Both the position numbers and the translations under genes were made by a program. Below, piece after piece: positions 9,747 to 22,892 of a stretch of DNA of 64,000 nucleotides. Where the stretch lies: the NCBI RefSeq assembly GCF_000687475.1, contig NC_057321.1, forward strand, positions 1,860,001-1,924,000, given 5' to 3'. Under the pieces are notes generated by a model that was not told the origin of the DNA, searched no databases, and was given only the letters and a program-made list of their open reading frames with translations. The first letter of the stretch is position 1. The number at the start of each line of letters is the position of its first letter. Source of the DNA: Ustilaginoidea virens. Taxonomy: Eukaryota > Ascomycota > Sordariomycetes > Hypocreales > Clavicipitaceae.

Positions 9747-12456
9747 ATGGATTCTCCGCAGGACTTCAAATTGCTGCAAGAGGGAATTCAGAAGTCTCTA
9801 GTCTCCACCGTCAAATCCATCAATCGCATCGCTGCAGAAGACTTGAACTTTCAGAGAACAGTAAACCCCGACGTTGCGGAACAGCTCGATGATAAATCCG
9901 TCCGCGTCCTCGAGCTGTCCGCACGACTTCTCGAATCCGCGGCTAAAGCGTGCGGCCTCCAGACGCCCCGCCTCGAAGATGCCGAAGATATCGACATGAA
10001 TTGGAAGTCCGTTGTGGACGTTGTGGATTCCGTCTTGGAGAGGGCTGACACAGCCTTGGACGAGTACACTGGCTTAATCAAGAGAAAAGATCCCCCGACC
10101 GCCGATTCTGTGGGTGTTTGGCCCTTCAAAAGTCCCTTGCGGATACATTATTTCTACTTGGCTCCAGCTAACGTTCAAAGGGCCCAATGTCCAAGAGAAC
10201 AAAATCTACTGTCAAAGTTATTCGAAATGCCAACGTCACCAAGCCTCAGACCATTTTTGAGAACAAACCAGACAACTTCCCCACTGGGCCCTGGAAACCG
10301 ATTCTAACCAAGAAACCACATGCTACTGTATCACTAGAGGAAAGTCTCGTGACAGACGAGACGGTAGACGGTACATTACAGTGAGTGCGCAGCCTTTAAC
10401 CTGACTCCCATTAGCTCGCCATTGACTAAAGAACACACAAGATTCAAGCATCCGTATGAGATGGAAATTTTAGAAACACGGTATTCACAGTGGTTGTTCC
10501 AGAAATCGGAGCCCCTACCTTCAAAGCCTGCCGAATCCACAAAAGCCATTTGGGTAGATACTTTTGAGGGAGTTGAAGATATGCTGAAACATCTAAAGAA
10601 GGCCAAAGAAATTGCTGTGGATTTAGAGCATCACGACTATCGAACATATGCGGGGCTTGTTTGTTTGATGCAAGTAAGCACCCGAGAAAATGACTGGATT
10701 GTAGACACGTTGAGGCCTTGGCGTCATAAACTCGAGGTTCTCAATGAAGTCTTTGCCGACCCCAGCATTGTCAAGGTAAGAAGTAATGATGGAGAAGCAT
10801 TTTATTGCATTGCTGACCTCAATAATAATAGGTTTTTCACGGTGCATACATGGACATGATTTGGCTCCAAAGAGATCTAGGCCTGTACGTGAATGGACTT
10901 TTCGACACTTACTTTGCTTGTGATTTGTTACGATACCCAGGCAGGAGCCTAGCGTTTTTGCTTTCCAAGTTCGTCAACTTTGATGCCGACAAGCAGTATC
11001 AATTAGCAGATTGGAGGATACGGTATGTCTTGCTCGTGCCAACCAGCCTTGCGACGAAGCATACGCTAACCCGCTCTCTTCGAGACCAATTCCCGGGGAA
11101 ATGCTGTATTACGCTCGATCTGACACCCACTATCTGCTTTACATATTTGACCACGTTCGTAATGAACTTATTGAAGCTTCGGACAGGACCCAGCCAGAGA
11201 CAGACCTGATCAAGCAAGCATTGGACAGGTCGAGAGAGCTATCACTCTCGCGGCATCAACATCCAGACTGCAACGAAGCTACAGGTGAAGGACCAAGAGG
11301 GTGGTATAATTATATGCTTAAAAACTCACATCTTAATTTCGATGAGAAACAGTTTGCTGTTTTCAAGGCTCTATGGAAATGGCGCGATGAGACCGCCCGC
11401 CAAGAGGACGAAAGCCCCAACTTTGTGCTCGGAACCTCCAATGTCACAGAAATTGCGCGCGTCAACCCGCCCGACGTGAAAGCTCTGCACAGCTTACTTC
11501 CTCTATCGGCACCGCTTGCTCGAGCAAGGCTGAATGATGTCTGGAACCGGGTTCTGGACGCCAAAGCTGAAGCCGGACCAAGCTTGCTGCAGTACTTTGC
11601 ATCCATGGCACCCGAGACTGTAACCAAGGACAGATTGTCAAGGCTTCCCAACGAGACTGTGCGGCTACCACATCTGGAAGGGACAAGACTAGTAGTACCC
11701 AAGATGACTCAGTCAAAACTCTTTGGCAGCATGGCCGTCAGTTCGTTGTGGGAAGAATCAAAGAAGCTCTCAGCAGAGCTAGGAGGTAACATTCCATTTC
11801 CTTGGCAACGATTTGTCCAGGATTCTGCTACAGCATTGGGCGACGCACATACCGAGTCAGTTGCTGGTCAAGTCATAGAGGAACCCTCTTCAACGCTTGA
11901 GACACGGAAGACGGCCGTCGCAGTAACACTGGAAGACCAGGACGAAGAATTTACTCTTAAGGCCGGTCGAAAGCGGAAGCAAGAGCAAGAGCCGGAACCG
12001 GATCAAGAGGACACCACGTCATCATCTGGCGAATATGAATTGGAACCCAAATCTTCTACGGACGAGAATGTTCCTCTGACTGGCGCAGATGGGACTCTTT
12101 CTATCGTGGATAAGCCACGTAGAGCGAAAAAGAAACAGGGCCGATCAGAACGAAGATTACGAGAAGAGCAGCAGGAGACCGAACTTGCAAACAAGCGTGA
12201 AGCCAAACTCGCTCGCAAAGCTAAAAAGCAAGAGCATCGAGCGAGGGTGGCGAAAGAGCAGGAGAAGAAGTATTCAGCGGTACCGTTTGACTACAGCACG
12301 GCCCCGACAGTAATGCATGCTAGTCGGAACAACACTGTAGGGAAAGAGTCAAGGAAGGTGTTTGATCCTTACACCAAGACTGCGGATGAGGGCATCAAGG
12401 GTGCAAGGAAGATGCCTCCTGTAAGAGGGGAGAAGAGCGCTACCTTCAGGAAATAG
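9747..12456 (+). CDS. RRP6: Nuclear exosome 3'-5' exoribonuclease Rrp6 (819 aa), five exons
   Basis: Rrp6 is the nuclear exosome's DEDDy nuclease that trims rRNA, snoRNA and aberrant transcripts. Exons: 9747-10109, 10181-10380, 10442-10775, 10832-11022 and 11085-12456. All four introns (56-71 nt) have GT donors and AG acceptors, and three have clear CTAAY branch sites. Domains: PMC2NT (about 1-120); exonuclease with ExoI VDLEHH (D247, E249), Exo[15 protein letters not shown] (D307) and ExoIII YARSD (Y372, D376); HRDC (about 443-522, [12 protein letters not shown]); and a basic C-terminal tail rich in KRKQEQE and RRAKKKQG, likely for nuclear import and Rrp47/exosome contact. All catalytic acids are present. 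A second exosome gene, MTR3, lies 21 kb away. Confidence 0.96.
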
Positions 12457-14413
12457 TCGTTGGCTAGTGTACGAGGCTATTTGCAACCCTGGTGTACGAA
12501 TTGTCCCGTCCTTGACCTTGATAAAAGCGCCTGCGAAATTGTGGCCTTGGGATCAACAATGGTTATGTATGACGCGGTTTTTCCCGCTGATTGCCTCTAC
12601 GGACATGGTCGGCATCCTCTTATTATCACCATCATCATTATTTTCCCCTTCATCTTTTCTGCATTCTTAATTGAGATAAGCAACCATCCGTCTCCTTCAG
12701 AACAATCATCGACGGTATATATCTATCGTTGTCAGATCCAAGGCGCCTGAAAATTCGGACCGCAATCGCTGCCGTTATTACCTGTGCGGCTTGTGCCTGG
12801 CGATTCGTGCAGTTGTTGCAGGTCATGTGACGCTTGCGTGAGGGGAAGTGCGGAGAAGGACGCCCCTGCTGGGTTAACATGAAGCTCAAAACCTTTGTCT
12901 CTTTATAATACATAGAGTAATTTGCCTTTCGTTCGGTCCGCACTCTTGACGCTCTTGTCACTGAAAATCAATGGCCATGACCCAGTTATTCATTACCAGC
13001 TCGATAATACCACATATCGGTCACAACGCGTCATGAAAGAAGTTATGATACTTTCTCCATCTGGGATTGAGTCCGTGCCAGGACTTTAAACGTCTTAAGC
13101 AGGAATGGTTGTGCAAACGGATGGCATTAACAATCTTCAGCTCGTTCATCAATAGACATCACTCCCCATCGTCTTCTGGGATACATGCCATTTACGTGGT
13201 ATGCCAATATTGCTGCGCGTGGCAATGCAGGCTTCCTGCCCATGGCAAAAACCAACGGCTTCACGTGTGTGGATGTAAAACTTATCTCTCGCTTTACCTG
13301 CCAAACTCGGGGCTTTTGGGGAAGCATCAAATTTCCGATATTGACACAGCAGACTGATTTCTCGTGCATTTCTCGTTGGCATCCGCGCTGTATGACAGAA
13401 CCATAGATCGTGGTATTGCCGAGACTTGGAGCGAGACACTCATCAACTTCTTGGAGAGGAGTTTAGGGTTCCTGCTACGAGTTTCTTTATCTATGACGCT
13501 TTGTACAGGCCATTCTACCGTGACGTTCCCTTCGACCTGGGAAAGCGGTCACACATTGCAGTCATACCTGGCAACTTCTCAAATGCTGTTCCGAGACAGC
13601 TCAATGGATACTATCTGGCTCGCCAATGCATGCCACGGGGCTATAAAACTGGCCCCCCATTATTTCAAGTCGATGGAGACCCGCTCCAAAGGAAAACAGC
13701 CCGGAAATTGGCGCCTTGCGGAGTGATATTCGTGGGATCAAAGACCCAGGTCAAGTGCTGACTATCCAGCGACGCTCTCTCCTTGACAACCATGTCGGGC
13801 TGCAGTGAATGGGCCGTCCAGCCGGCGATTGATAACCTGATGAATCATCTCCACCAAACGATGCGGTAAAGCTCTCAGATCAGCGGGTCGAGACGGTGCC
13901 CGACACACTGCGGAATCTACTGCCAGCGCACATGGATTAGCTCTATAGAACTTCCACAGATATCCAGACTTCCGATGACGAGAAAATTATGCCAGTCGCC
14001 GACTCATTATTATTCACGTCGATTCTTGGTTAGCACAACATACTCCGTGTCAGACCTAAGCCACCTATCGAGTAATGAATTGCGTATTATAATTCTTTAA
14101 CATAGGAAAAGAAACGCTCCTTCATTTGTCCAAGATTGGAGATAAATGAGACTTTTATTTTACAAGTCAATTCCACAGAGGAACTCGCCGAGATACCCAA
14201 GCTCTATCACAAAAGCGACGTCCTTCTGTTTCGAAGACGCTCCCAAATCTATGACCTCTAAGATGCAATTCTCGCCATTCTATATCACACTGGTTTGCAG
14301 CTGACGCTTATGACGCTGGACACTGGATGTCGCATGAACTCATACAAAAGCTTCGCCGCTGACAATAGCGCTCCATCATACGGCACGAGCTCTGACGATG
14401 TTAATGGGTATAT
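12457..14413. other. Gene-poor gap between RRP6 and ATP9
   Basis: No gene could be supported. Open frames at 13,067-13,357, 13,364-13,726 and 13,426-13,761 (plus) overlap in different frames and show no family motif I recognise. The 13,426 frame has a protein-like composition (YDALYRPFYRDVPFDL, SHIAVIPGNFSNAVP), and YDTFSIWD can be read in the frame near 13,045 before a stop. These may be fragments of a decayed gene. Confidence 0.4.
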
Positions 14414-15073
<660 letters not shown>

Positions 15074-17126
15074 TGTGAATACTGTGTGTCAAATGGGAGG
15101 AGTTGACTTGTGGGATTGGAAGGAAGGGTCTGGAAGATGGAAGAGAGAGCGGAGGGAAGAGATGGGAAGGGAGGAAAAGTTTGGAGCTGGGAAGGAGAGC
15201 AGAAAAAGGTTCCACTGTGGGAATGGAAACGGGGGGAGGAGGGCAAGGGGGGTTTGGCAGAGAAGAGACCAGGCCGGGGCAACGGGGTACGGACAATGAG
15301 GCAGATTTGGAAAAGCGGAAATATGTGGCAGCGAGAAGTTCACAGCAGGAGCCCGTGGTCGATGGGCGTGTGATATCTTGAGGCACACGGCAGGCTGTCC
15401 AGGCACATGGCCATTCGGGGGAAGCCGGGTGGATACAGCTCCAAAGACGATAACGGGGTGGCTCTATGATGGATGATGGAACAGAAACAGGGCCTGAGGC
15501 GCTTAATTTTTTTTTTTTCCTCGCAATTATGGCAAATTTTCATGGGGAGGGGGAAGGGCCATGCCTCATGAATCATGAGCTGTTCAAGTTTCGTTGAGGC
15601 TTTGGAGTCGGGAGAAGAAAACCAGAGCGGGAGAGTCGGAAGCTTTCGGGGCATCGCGATACATATCAAGCCCACGCATCTGTTCTCTCAGTCAAAAATA
15701 TATTCGACTTACGGAATCTTCAAGCTCTACTTATTTGCCAACGCCCGACGACCGGGAAGACGATGAGAAAAATTTTCAGTGGGTATCATTACTGGGCAGC
15801 TGTCTGAGGCAGAAAAAAAATTATGAAGCTGATAAGGTCTGCGCACGGGTACCCGGATCCATGAAGGATGAGGCAATGGGGCTTGCAAATATACGGAGCG
15901 CAGGCCCACAGTTGCGCCAAGTTGAGACAGGGTGTGCGACCGTTGACCCATATAACGGGTGCCTTGAATGAAACGCTTGAGCTATCTCGACCTCGTCGGT
16001 GCGCTGCGGTGACTTGACCAGGGACTCAGGAAACACAATTCAGCAGCCATACCTGACAACGCGGGTGGGTAGAGTGGGTTCCGTGCAGGGATCAACAACC
16101 GAGCTCGGCGAAAGCCATCTGGCCAGCGAAAAGGACGAGAAGACGGTTGGGTTGCAGAGTACGGAGTAACACTATACACCATTTGTTGTTGCGGCGAGCA
16201 GAGCGGACGATATTGATAAGCTATGGGAACACGCTCATTGCCTATGGGGCAGATGTGGGTAGGGGGGGGGAGGATATATAATGAAGCTGTCCTGCACCCG
16301 TTCGGCCAAGATACGGCGGCCTTAGTTATTTCATTTCAGAATCGACACGACTCGACCAACTGACTTCAAGCCGAGCGAAATGGCGAATAGCGAAATGAGC
16401 CTGGCATCGGAACTCGCCTTCTAGCCAGCCAGTTTGCATCTTAGATTCCACAGCCGCCATCCGACTCAACTCGCATGCAGATATCACAGGAAGTCGAACA
16501 TGCAGGCACCGTTGACTACCGATATGTTTTGATGACAAGGTGAACAGCAGGACACCAAGCCAGGTGACCACAACGATGGACGAGAGGAACTACTCTGTCG
16601 TCACAGACACGACCTTTTTGTCAAACATGCCGACAGAATAGTCTGTCTGATGATGCCACACGCAAGTACTCAGTACTCGGCCACAATCGCAACGGCGGAA
16701 GTGATCGTTATCGTCCCGGAATGTCGTCGTGACTGACCTGGGCAACATGCCCAGCCTGCTACGGAGTAGTCCATACCATAATAGCTCGACACTTGCAACC
16801 TCGTCTCATAGCATCATTAGAATTTACAGTCAACACCAGGAGCCCTGCCAGATCCAAGCTCGTGCTCCAGTCCAATGAAAACCTGAATAGTGCGGCCTTA
16901 GCCTGCCCCCTATCTTTAGCGGGGGCCGTTATCAGTCTGGTGCGTTACGTGGTGTGTCTGCCGAATCACCGTCGTCGGAGGAGGAAATTTTTTTTCGGCA
17001 TCTGACATTGACATCCGGCCCCTTTTTAGCTCAGGGGTTTGCAGCCGAGGAGTGATGGGTCCAAAGGTGCAGATCTAATGACGCAGGCTTGCTTTTGCCG
17101 ACAGCCATATTATCAGGGAAATCGTA
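15074..17126. other. Gene-free stretch upstream of ATP9
   Basis: The ATP9 promoter side (15,090-15,300) is strongly strand-biased, G-rich on plus and C/T-rich on minus, and yields several long meaningless ORFs. A G run lies at 16,261-16,271. Two exact TACGGAGTA words are at 16,160 and 16,760. No gene, RNA or element was recognised. Confidence 0.5.
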
Positions 17127-17733
17127 GCTTTGCCTGGAGATTTGCGAAGAAACCGGAAGGCAAGCAGCTCCTTCCCGCTTTCCCTCTTTGAAATATAGTG
17201 AGGGCGTCCGGTGGAGAAATCTTTTTGGATTATCCGGGGATTAGTCAATAAAATTAGTAAAGTATTATAGTATCTTACTTCTACCAAGAAATGAAATAAA
17301 AAAGAATACAAATTTACAAAAAATGCGGTGATATTCTGCTATACTAAGCGCGGTGAAGAGTTAGATACTGTCATGCTTTCTAGGCAGAGGCTTGCGGCAG
17401 GCGGCCCTCCGCAGGGCACCCGGAGGAAATACTATTGTATTATGGTACAGCGCGTTGAGTTATATTGTATTATTGCGGTATAGTAAGGCGGTGAAATAAA
17501 GCAGAATCATAAAGCAGTCGAGGGTTACTGCTAAAAGACTACACTAGCAGCTATTTTCTAGCAGCTGTCTAACGTACTACATAGCACGGATAAATACTGA
17601 AGATGCTTTCGGTAAGTATGATAGTAGCTACTACAGTAGGTCATAGCAGCTAAGCTGGACTAATCAATATTAACCCGCCTGGCTACCTCCGCTTTCGCTG
17701 TGCCTTTGGCACCGAAGGATTCGGCGGCACCCT
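17127..17733. repeat. Dispersed non-coding repeat, copy 2
   Basis: This is the uninterrupted relative of the repeat at 4549-5654, same orientation, sharing GCTTTGCCT, GCGAAGAAA, GGAAGGCAAG, CGCTTTCCCTCTTT, the GCAGGCGGCCCTCCGCAGGGC region, and the end GACTAATCAATATTAACCCG...GCGGCACCCT. It lacks the solo LTR and the minisatellite expansion. It lies immediately upstream of two decayed coding fragments. Confidence 0.65.
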
Positions 17734-17773
17734 ACCTTCAATAAGAAACGGCACGACTTCTAAAGACCGCTAC

Positions 17774-18046
17774 TCAATCCAGGTATTCGCCCAGTATTGA
17801 GCATATCTTCCTCTTCACCATCTCAGCAGTCAATATACGGTCACATATCATTCGACACTCTGGGCCACACCGATCCTGGTCAGTTGTCGCAAAGCAGTTA
17901 ACCATGCATGGGTGACGGTCTGTAAAGAGGATTTCATATGCAGCGTCAATTTGTAGGGTCTTGAGTCTTGTCAATATATACTCTAACATTAATCGGTGTA
18001 GGTCACATTGATTACACCCTATAACAATCTCTGCCCAGTAGTACAT
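17774..18046 (-). CDS. Possible coding fragment of unknown family (90 aa)
   Basis: This open frame has protein-like composition (QCDLHRLMLEYILTRLKTL, CFATTDQDRCGPECRMICD) and six cysteines in its second half. It has no partner exons I can see and no family I recognise. It sits between the dispersed repeat and an RPP40-like relic, so it could be an exon of a damaged gene. It could equally be a chance ORF. Confidence 0.2.
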   Translation of the reverse strand: MYYWAEIVIGCNQCDLHRLMLEYILTRLKTLQIDAAYEILFTDRHPCMVNCFATTDQDRCGPECRMICDRILTAEMVKRKICSILGEYLD

Positions 18047-18279
18047 GATAGCATCCTAAGCAACAGAATGCCGCCTATATCCTAGCTTCTTACTTCGTCA
18101 CTCGGGAAAATGCTACAGAGCAGGAAATTACTTGATCTTGCTCAAACAGGCATGTTCGGCCTTACGATGCCTTGGCGATGGGGTTGATTAACGGTAGCAT
18201 GCAAAAAACATTACAATAATGTCCGCAGCAGACACATCCAGCGTTACCAACGGATTCTTTATTGCCATAGGTAGGACGA

Positions 18280-19270
18280 AATGGACATGAAATTGGTTCT
18301 CACTAAGACATTAGGCCTTCTTACGATGCATTTAGACGAGTCGACTTTTCAGAAGACCGGATTATCAGGCCAATCAATAAACATCGGCCATCAGACTGTC
18401 TGGCGTGAGTCTCTAGACTTTGAAGTCGGATTTTAGTTTGCCGAGTAACAGCGGGAAGCTAATGTCAGGATAAGGTATATCAATTAGCTTGGAAAGTTCA
18501 CAGACTTTTTACGAGAAAGCAAACGAGCGCCTGATGCGTGCTTGTGAAACTATATTGAGCCGGTCACTAAACTGGATGGTTTGTGAGATAAGTGGATCAG
18601 GTCAGATTGCCCTGCCCGTATTCTCCTTGTCTACTCCAGGTTACATGTATGCATGCGAGCCTAGCCCTGCTTTTCCTCTGCTTTTGAATCCTTGGCTCCT
18701 CCATTCAATTCTGTGACCTCTTCGATATGCTGAACCGATTATCAATGCTGACGTGGAAAAATACAAGGCCTTGCCTCGGATACGTTAAAGAATTTCGATT
18801 CAAGATTAAAGAAGCGCACCGTCCTTCCAAACATATCCCAAAGCATTGTCGCGTCGCCAGATCCTGTCTTGGCCGACATTAAAACATGGAGTAGTACCAA
18901 GCAACAAGATCATGAGCAAAAAGCTCTCGATTTATATGAGTGGCTATCGTTGGTCAGCTTGGAAAGCGCTCTAGTGAAAACTGGAAATGTGACTGACTCC
19001 TTCCTGTCCCGCTACCAGCACAACAGTCGCGATGCTGATCAAGATCAAATCAAGGTTTGCGTAATCAGCTGGTCTGGGCTCATTGGAAGTACTTGGTTCC
19101 ACAATTTGGTCCGAGACGGATTGATGATGCGTCGAGGGCGGAGTTGGATATTAATTAATGCAACTAGATGTAACAGCCTCGCAACAGGTGGGAGTCTCGA
19201 GCTGAAACTACTTCGACCATGCATGCAGGAAGACCAGTACCTAATGTGGCACATCCGGAGCGCTCCTTGA
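18280..19270 (+). pseudogene. Degenerate RPP40-like gene (RNase P/MRP 40-kDa subunit family)
   Basis: Three blocks in the order of the family are visible in different frames. Block 1 is MDMKLVLTKTLGLLTMHLD followed by FQKTGLSGQ near 18,283-18,380. Block 2 is YEKANERLMRACETILSRSL and NWMVCEI at about 18,510-18,590. Block 3 is VLADIKTWSS, LDLYEWLSLVSLES, FLSRYQ, VISWSGLIGSTWF, LELKLLRP and DQYLMWHIR, an open frame from about 18,780 to the stop at 19,270. The family makes a protein subunit of the tRNA 5'-end processing enzyme RNase P and of RNase MRP. Stops and frame changes separate the blocks and no start matching the family's N-terminus was found. Unrecognised introns are possible, but I favour a pseudogene or old duplicate. 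Confidence 0.5.
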
Positions 19271-19301
19271 GCCCTCAGGCCTGCCTAGGTCTCACGCTCC
19301 G

Positions 19302-19928
19302 CTAGTCACTCAGTCGTTGTTTCAAAACGGCATCCGCGACTAATCTGCGTAAATCTGCCTGGCCGGATGGGTCATTGAAGTCATCCCGCTGTGCTAAATC
19401 TTCTATGCGACGACGAAACTCTTGGTCAACTTCAACAGGGATGTCTTCTGTTGAGTCAATCATTCCAATCTTGAGTCGTATACCAGGTGGTGGGGTACTA
19501 AGACGATCAGGAATAGTTTCAGCAGCCATAGCATCAGATAGTTTCCCCGTCTTGTTGGGTTCAATACTGGCCAAGTAGGCTGCAATATATGGAAAGTCAC
19601 CCTCGGAAGCAATCTTTTCCGCAGCGGTCATGCCGCTGGCGCCTCGATAGTGCACATCGACTCCCAACTCCTCAACCAAAACCTTGGCGGCTTCCATCGT
19701 TTCTACCACGAAGAGCGCCGTTTCATCATCTTCGTCTTTCAGATTGACATCGACGTTGAGCTCGAGAACCAGCATCCGGAGTAAGTCGAGATGATTGTAG
19801 CTGGCTGCGGCATGAATGAGAGAATAGCCATGTTCGTCTTGTGCAGAAGCAAGGCTTGGATTCTCACGGAGCAGAGGCGCTAGGGAGGCATCGTTGTCAG
19901 CGGCAAGAAGGAATGGGTTTAACGACAT
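19302..19928 (-). CDS. Ankyrin-repeat protein (208 aa)
   Basis: The single-exon frame starts at MSLNPFLLAADN; an ATG 30 codons upstream is also in frame but adds a low-complexity, poorly conserved-looking leader. Residues about 1-130 form three ankyrin units (HGYSLIHAAASYNHLDLLRMLV, DDETALFVVETMEAAKVLVEE, GMTAAEKIASEGDFPYIAAYL). The C-terminus (VDQEFRRRIEDLAQRDDF, QADLRRLVADAV) is a helical tail seen in small fungal ankyrin proteins, some of which resemble the ribosomal-protein chaperone Yar1. I cannot assign orthology. It diverges from TRL1 with 491 bp between starts. Confidence 0.85.
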   Translation of the reverse strand: MSLNPFLLAADNDASLAPLLRENPSLASAQDEHGYSLIHAAASYNHLDLLRMLVLELNVDVNLKDEDDETALFVVETMEAAKVLVEELGVDVHYRGASGMTAAEKIASEGDFPYIAAYLASIEPNKTGKLSDAMAAETIPDRLSTPPPGIRLKIGMIDSTEDIPVEVDQEFRRRIEDLAQRDDFNDPSGQADLRRLVADAVLKQRLSD

Positions 19929-20419
19929 GGTGAAATAAGATGTGGGCGAAAGTGGGCTTCGTCTGCGATGTAAAAACGGAACGGCAATAAAAGAGTTACG
20001 GTGAGCTGTAGGATCCACAATCTTCTATTGCAGCCTCACACCCCAGGCACCAAGTTGCCTGGGCCCACTTCAGTAGTTCTTTCCTTAATATCATCAGGAT
20101 CGAGTTGGATATTTTCCAAATTTCCACATGTAGTCATACCCAAGAAACCGAAAATTTTAACCTTCTGAACATGCTTAGCATGCTATACTTGCTTATGGCC
20201 ACTGACCCGTAGCTCTCCCCGATTTCTCAATTTGAACCGTTTTTTCCGTTGATTATTCTATTGGCAGCTCGTGGGTTCGTTCATTGTGATTGAACAACAC
20301 ATTGGCATGGCAGAAAACTTGCACTGAGTAGGAAATCAGACTCCGAATTCCGGGAACACGGGGTCGAAACCGAAGCAGGTGACTGCCGCTCCATCGTCCA
20401 GACTTACTGAAAAGGCTTT

Positions 20420-22892
20420 ATGTCCCTTTCAACACCTCCTCTGCCCAACAGGCGCACCATGGCTGTGCCATATATACCTCAGGATGTTGACGAGGTCTCC
20501 GATATGTTGAAAGCATTGGAATCTGCTAGAAAAGATAAGCGGAAAATGGGGTTTGCCGTCAAAAAGACAAGCCTCAAAGTCCAATCTTCTGCCAATGGAG
20601 TCGTGGTTGATTCTTGGAAAATGCAAGATTGGGATTACAAGAGACCAAACTTGCCCACATATGCCCGCGGCCTTTTTACTACCGAAAACGTTAGTCGACG
20701 GCGAGCAGAGATAGTAGTCCGGGGCTATGATAAGTTTTTCAACGTCAATGAGGTAGCGGAAACGAAGTGGGAGGCAATCATCTCTAAAACCCTACCACCC
20801 TATGAAATCACACTCAAGGAAAACGGATGCATAATTTTTGTTTCTGGCCTTGAGGATGACACACTTCTCGTCTGCAGCAAGCACTCCACGGGGGACCGAG
20901 ATGATATTCAAATCAGTCATGCTAGTGCTGGGGAACGTCACATTGAACGCCAGCTTGCTGGCATAGGGAAAACGAAGTCAGACTTGGCTAGGGAGCTTCG
21001 TAACCGCAATGCGACCGCAGTTGCCGAGCTTTGTGACGATGAGTTCGAGGAGCACGTCCTGGCTTACGACGCAGACAAGGCTGGTCTATATCTACACGGC
21101 ATCAATCTCAACCTCCCCAAGTTTGTAACATATCCAAGCTCAGCAGTTCAACAATTCGCGGAAGAATGGGGTTTTATCAAGACTGGCTTGACAGTATTGA
21201 ATGACGTTAACGAAGTGAAGGCTTTCTTAGAAAGTGTCGCGTTCACAGGGGCTTATGCCGGTAGAGAGGTAGAAGGCTTCGTCATCCGCTGTAAGATATG
21301 CAACGACCCGGCAACGCAAGTATTTCAAGACTGGTTTTTCAAGTACAAGTTCGAAGAGCCATACCTCATGTACCGACAGTGGAGAGAGTGCACCAAAGCA
21401 CTGATAGCTGGCAAGCAACCACGGTTCAAGAAGCATCACAAGGTCACGGAAGAATATCTGCTGTACGCTTCCAAGCGCCTGGCAGCAGATCCGAACCTAG
21501 GTCAACTATACAACAAAAATCACGGTATAATATCGTTGCGGGATGACTTTCTCAAGTTCAAAAATCTCAACGGGTATGACGCAGCATGCCTGGATAATTC
21601 AGATTCTGTCGTTATGAATGAAATTACGGCCGATGTAATTCTATGCCCCATTGCCACGATAGGTTGTGGAAAGACAACGATTGCCTTGGCCATGTCGCAA
21701 CTTTTTGGGTGGGGCCATGTTCAAAACGACGACATAGCGGGAAAGGGTCGACCTCCTCGATTCACCAAAGCAGTTCTTGACCAACTGCGCGACCATCCTG
21801 TTGTCTTTGCGGACCGAAACAACGCAACAAAGGTCGAGAGAAAACAATTCATTAGTGACGTGAAGTTGCAATATGCGAGGGCCAAACTTATTTGTTTGAA
21901 CTTTGTCCACGATAGGGACTCTATAGACGATATTCGGAACGTCACACAAGCTAGAGTCTTAGCAAGAGGCGACAATCACCAGACTATCCATGCAGCAAGT
22001 GACAGAGACAAGTTTGTTGGGGTAATGGAAGGGTTCATTCGCAGATTTGAACCCTGCACCCCGTGTGCCGGCCCTGACGATGGCTTTGACTTTGTCATTG
22101 ACCTAAACCCTAAAATAGGGAGTCGTCAAAATCTGGAAACTGTTGTGAGTAGATTGAAACAGCACTTTCCAAACCTGTTCGGGACTATGCCGTCTCCAGA
22201 ACAATACGATGCTGCTATCAATACCGCTCTTGCATACCGACCCGCTTTTCGAGAACGCAAATCTGAAAATTCAGTGAATCATAGAAGCCAAAGGAAGAGA
22301 AGACTAGAATACATGTCTGTTGAAATCTCAAGTCACGAAGTCAATGACTTACTAGAAACGGCTTTCAACGAAGTGTCGCCAGAAAAAACCCGTTTCTATT
22401 TGCAATTAAAACGAACGAGACGTATTCAAAATACGTTTCATGTGACGCTCATGCACCGTGCAACCTCGAATGAGCGACCTGACCTCTGGAAGAAGTATGT
22501 TGACATTTGGGAAGCTTTTGGAGGTTCGAATTTGCCTCTTGGAAAATGCGACATATTGCTAGAAAGAGTATGGTATATTCCAGCTTTATCTTTCTCTCTG
22601 CGAGATGATCTGATTGTGGTCAAAGTGCCTAACAGTTTCACAGATTGTATTTGATGATCGTATTATGGCCGTTGTAGTGCGTCTAATTGACGACTCCGCT
22701 AATTGGGAATGTGTAAACCAAGTCGCACATATTACAGTGGGTACTCGAGATGATTCTGTGAAACCGAAGGAAAGCAATGACCTGTTGCAACGATGGATTG
22801 AATATGGGGCTGATGGTGAAGGTGTCAGCGAGTTGTTATTCAAAGATAAACCTACTTTTAGAGGTATTGTTAGAGGTATTGCCGCGAGATAA
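20420..22892 (+). CDS. TRL1: Fungal tRNA ligase (798 aa), two exons
   Basis: Trl1 heals and seals the exon ends of spliced pre-tRNAs, and of HAC1-type mRNA in the unfolded protein response. Exons 20420-22567 and 22644-22892 are joined by a 76-nt intron (GTATGG donor, CCTAAC branch, CACAG acceptor), which restores LLER|IVFDDRIMAVVV. Domains: N-terminal adenylyltransferase/ligase with KENGC (K133 as nucleotidyl lysine); polynucleotide kinase with P-loop GCGKTT (415-420); C-terminal 2H cyclic phosphodiesterase with HVT (674-676) and HIT (745-747). The intron lies between the two HxT motifs, so reading through it would remove the second. M14 (20459) is an alternative start. Its functional partner SEN34 is 6 kb downstream. 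Confidence 0.95.

Noticed and set aside
20420..22892. TRL1 seemed frameshifted near its 3' end.
   Set aside because: A 76-nt intron with donor, branch site and acceptor restores the family sequence in one frame.
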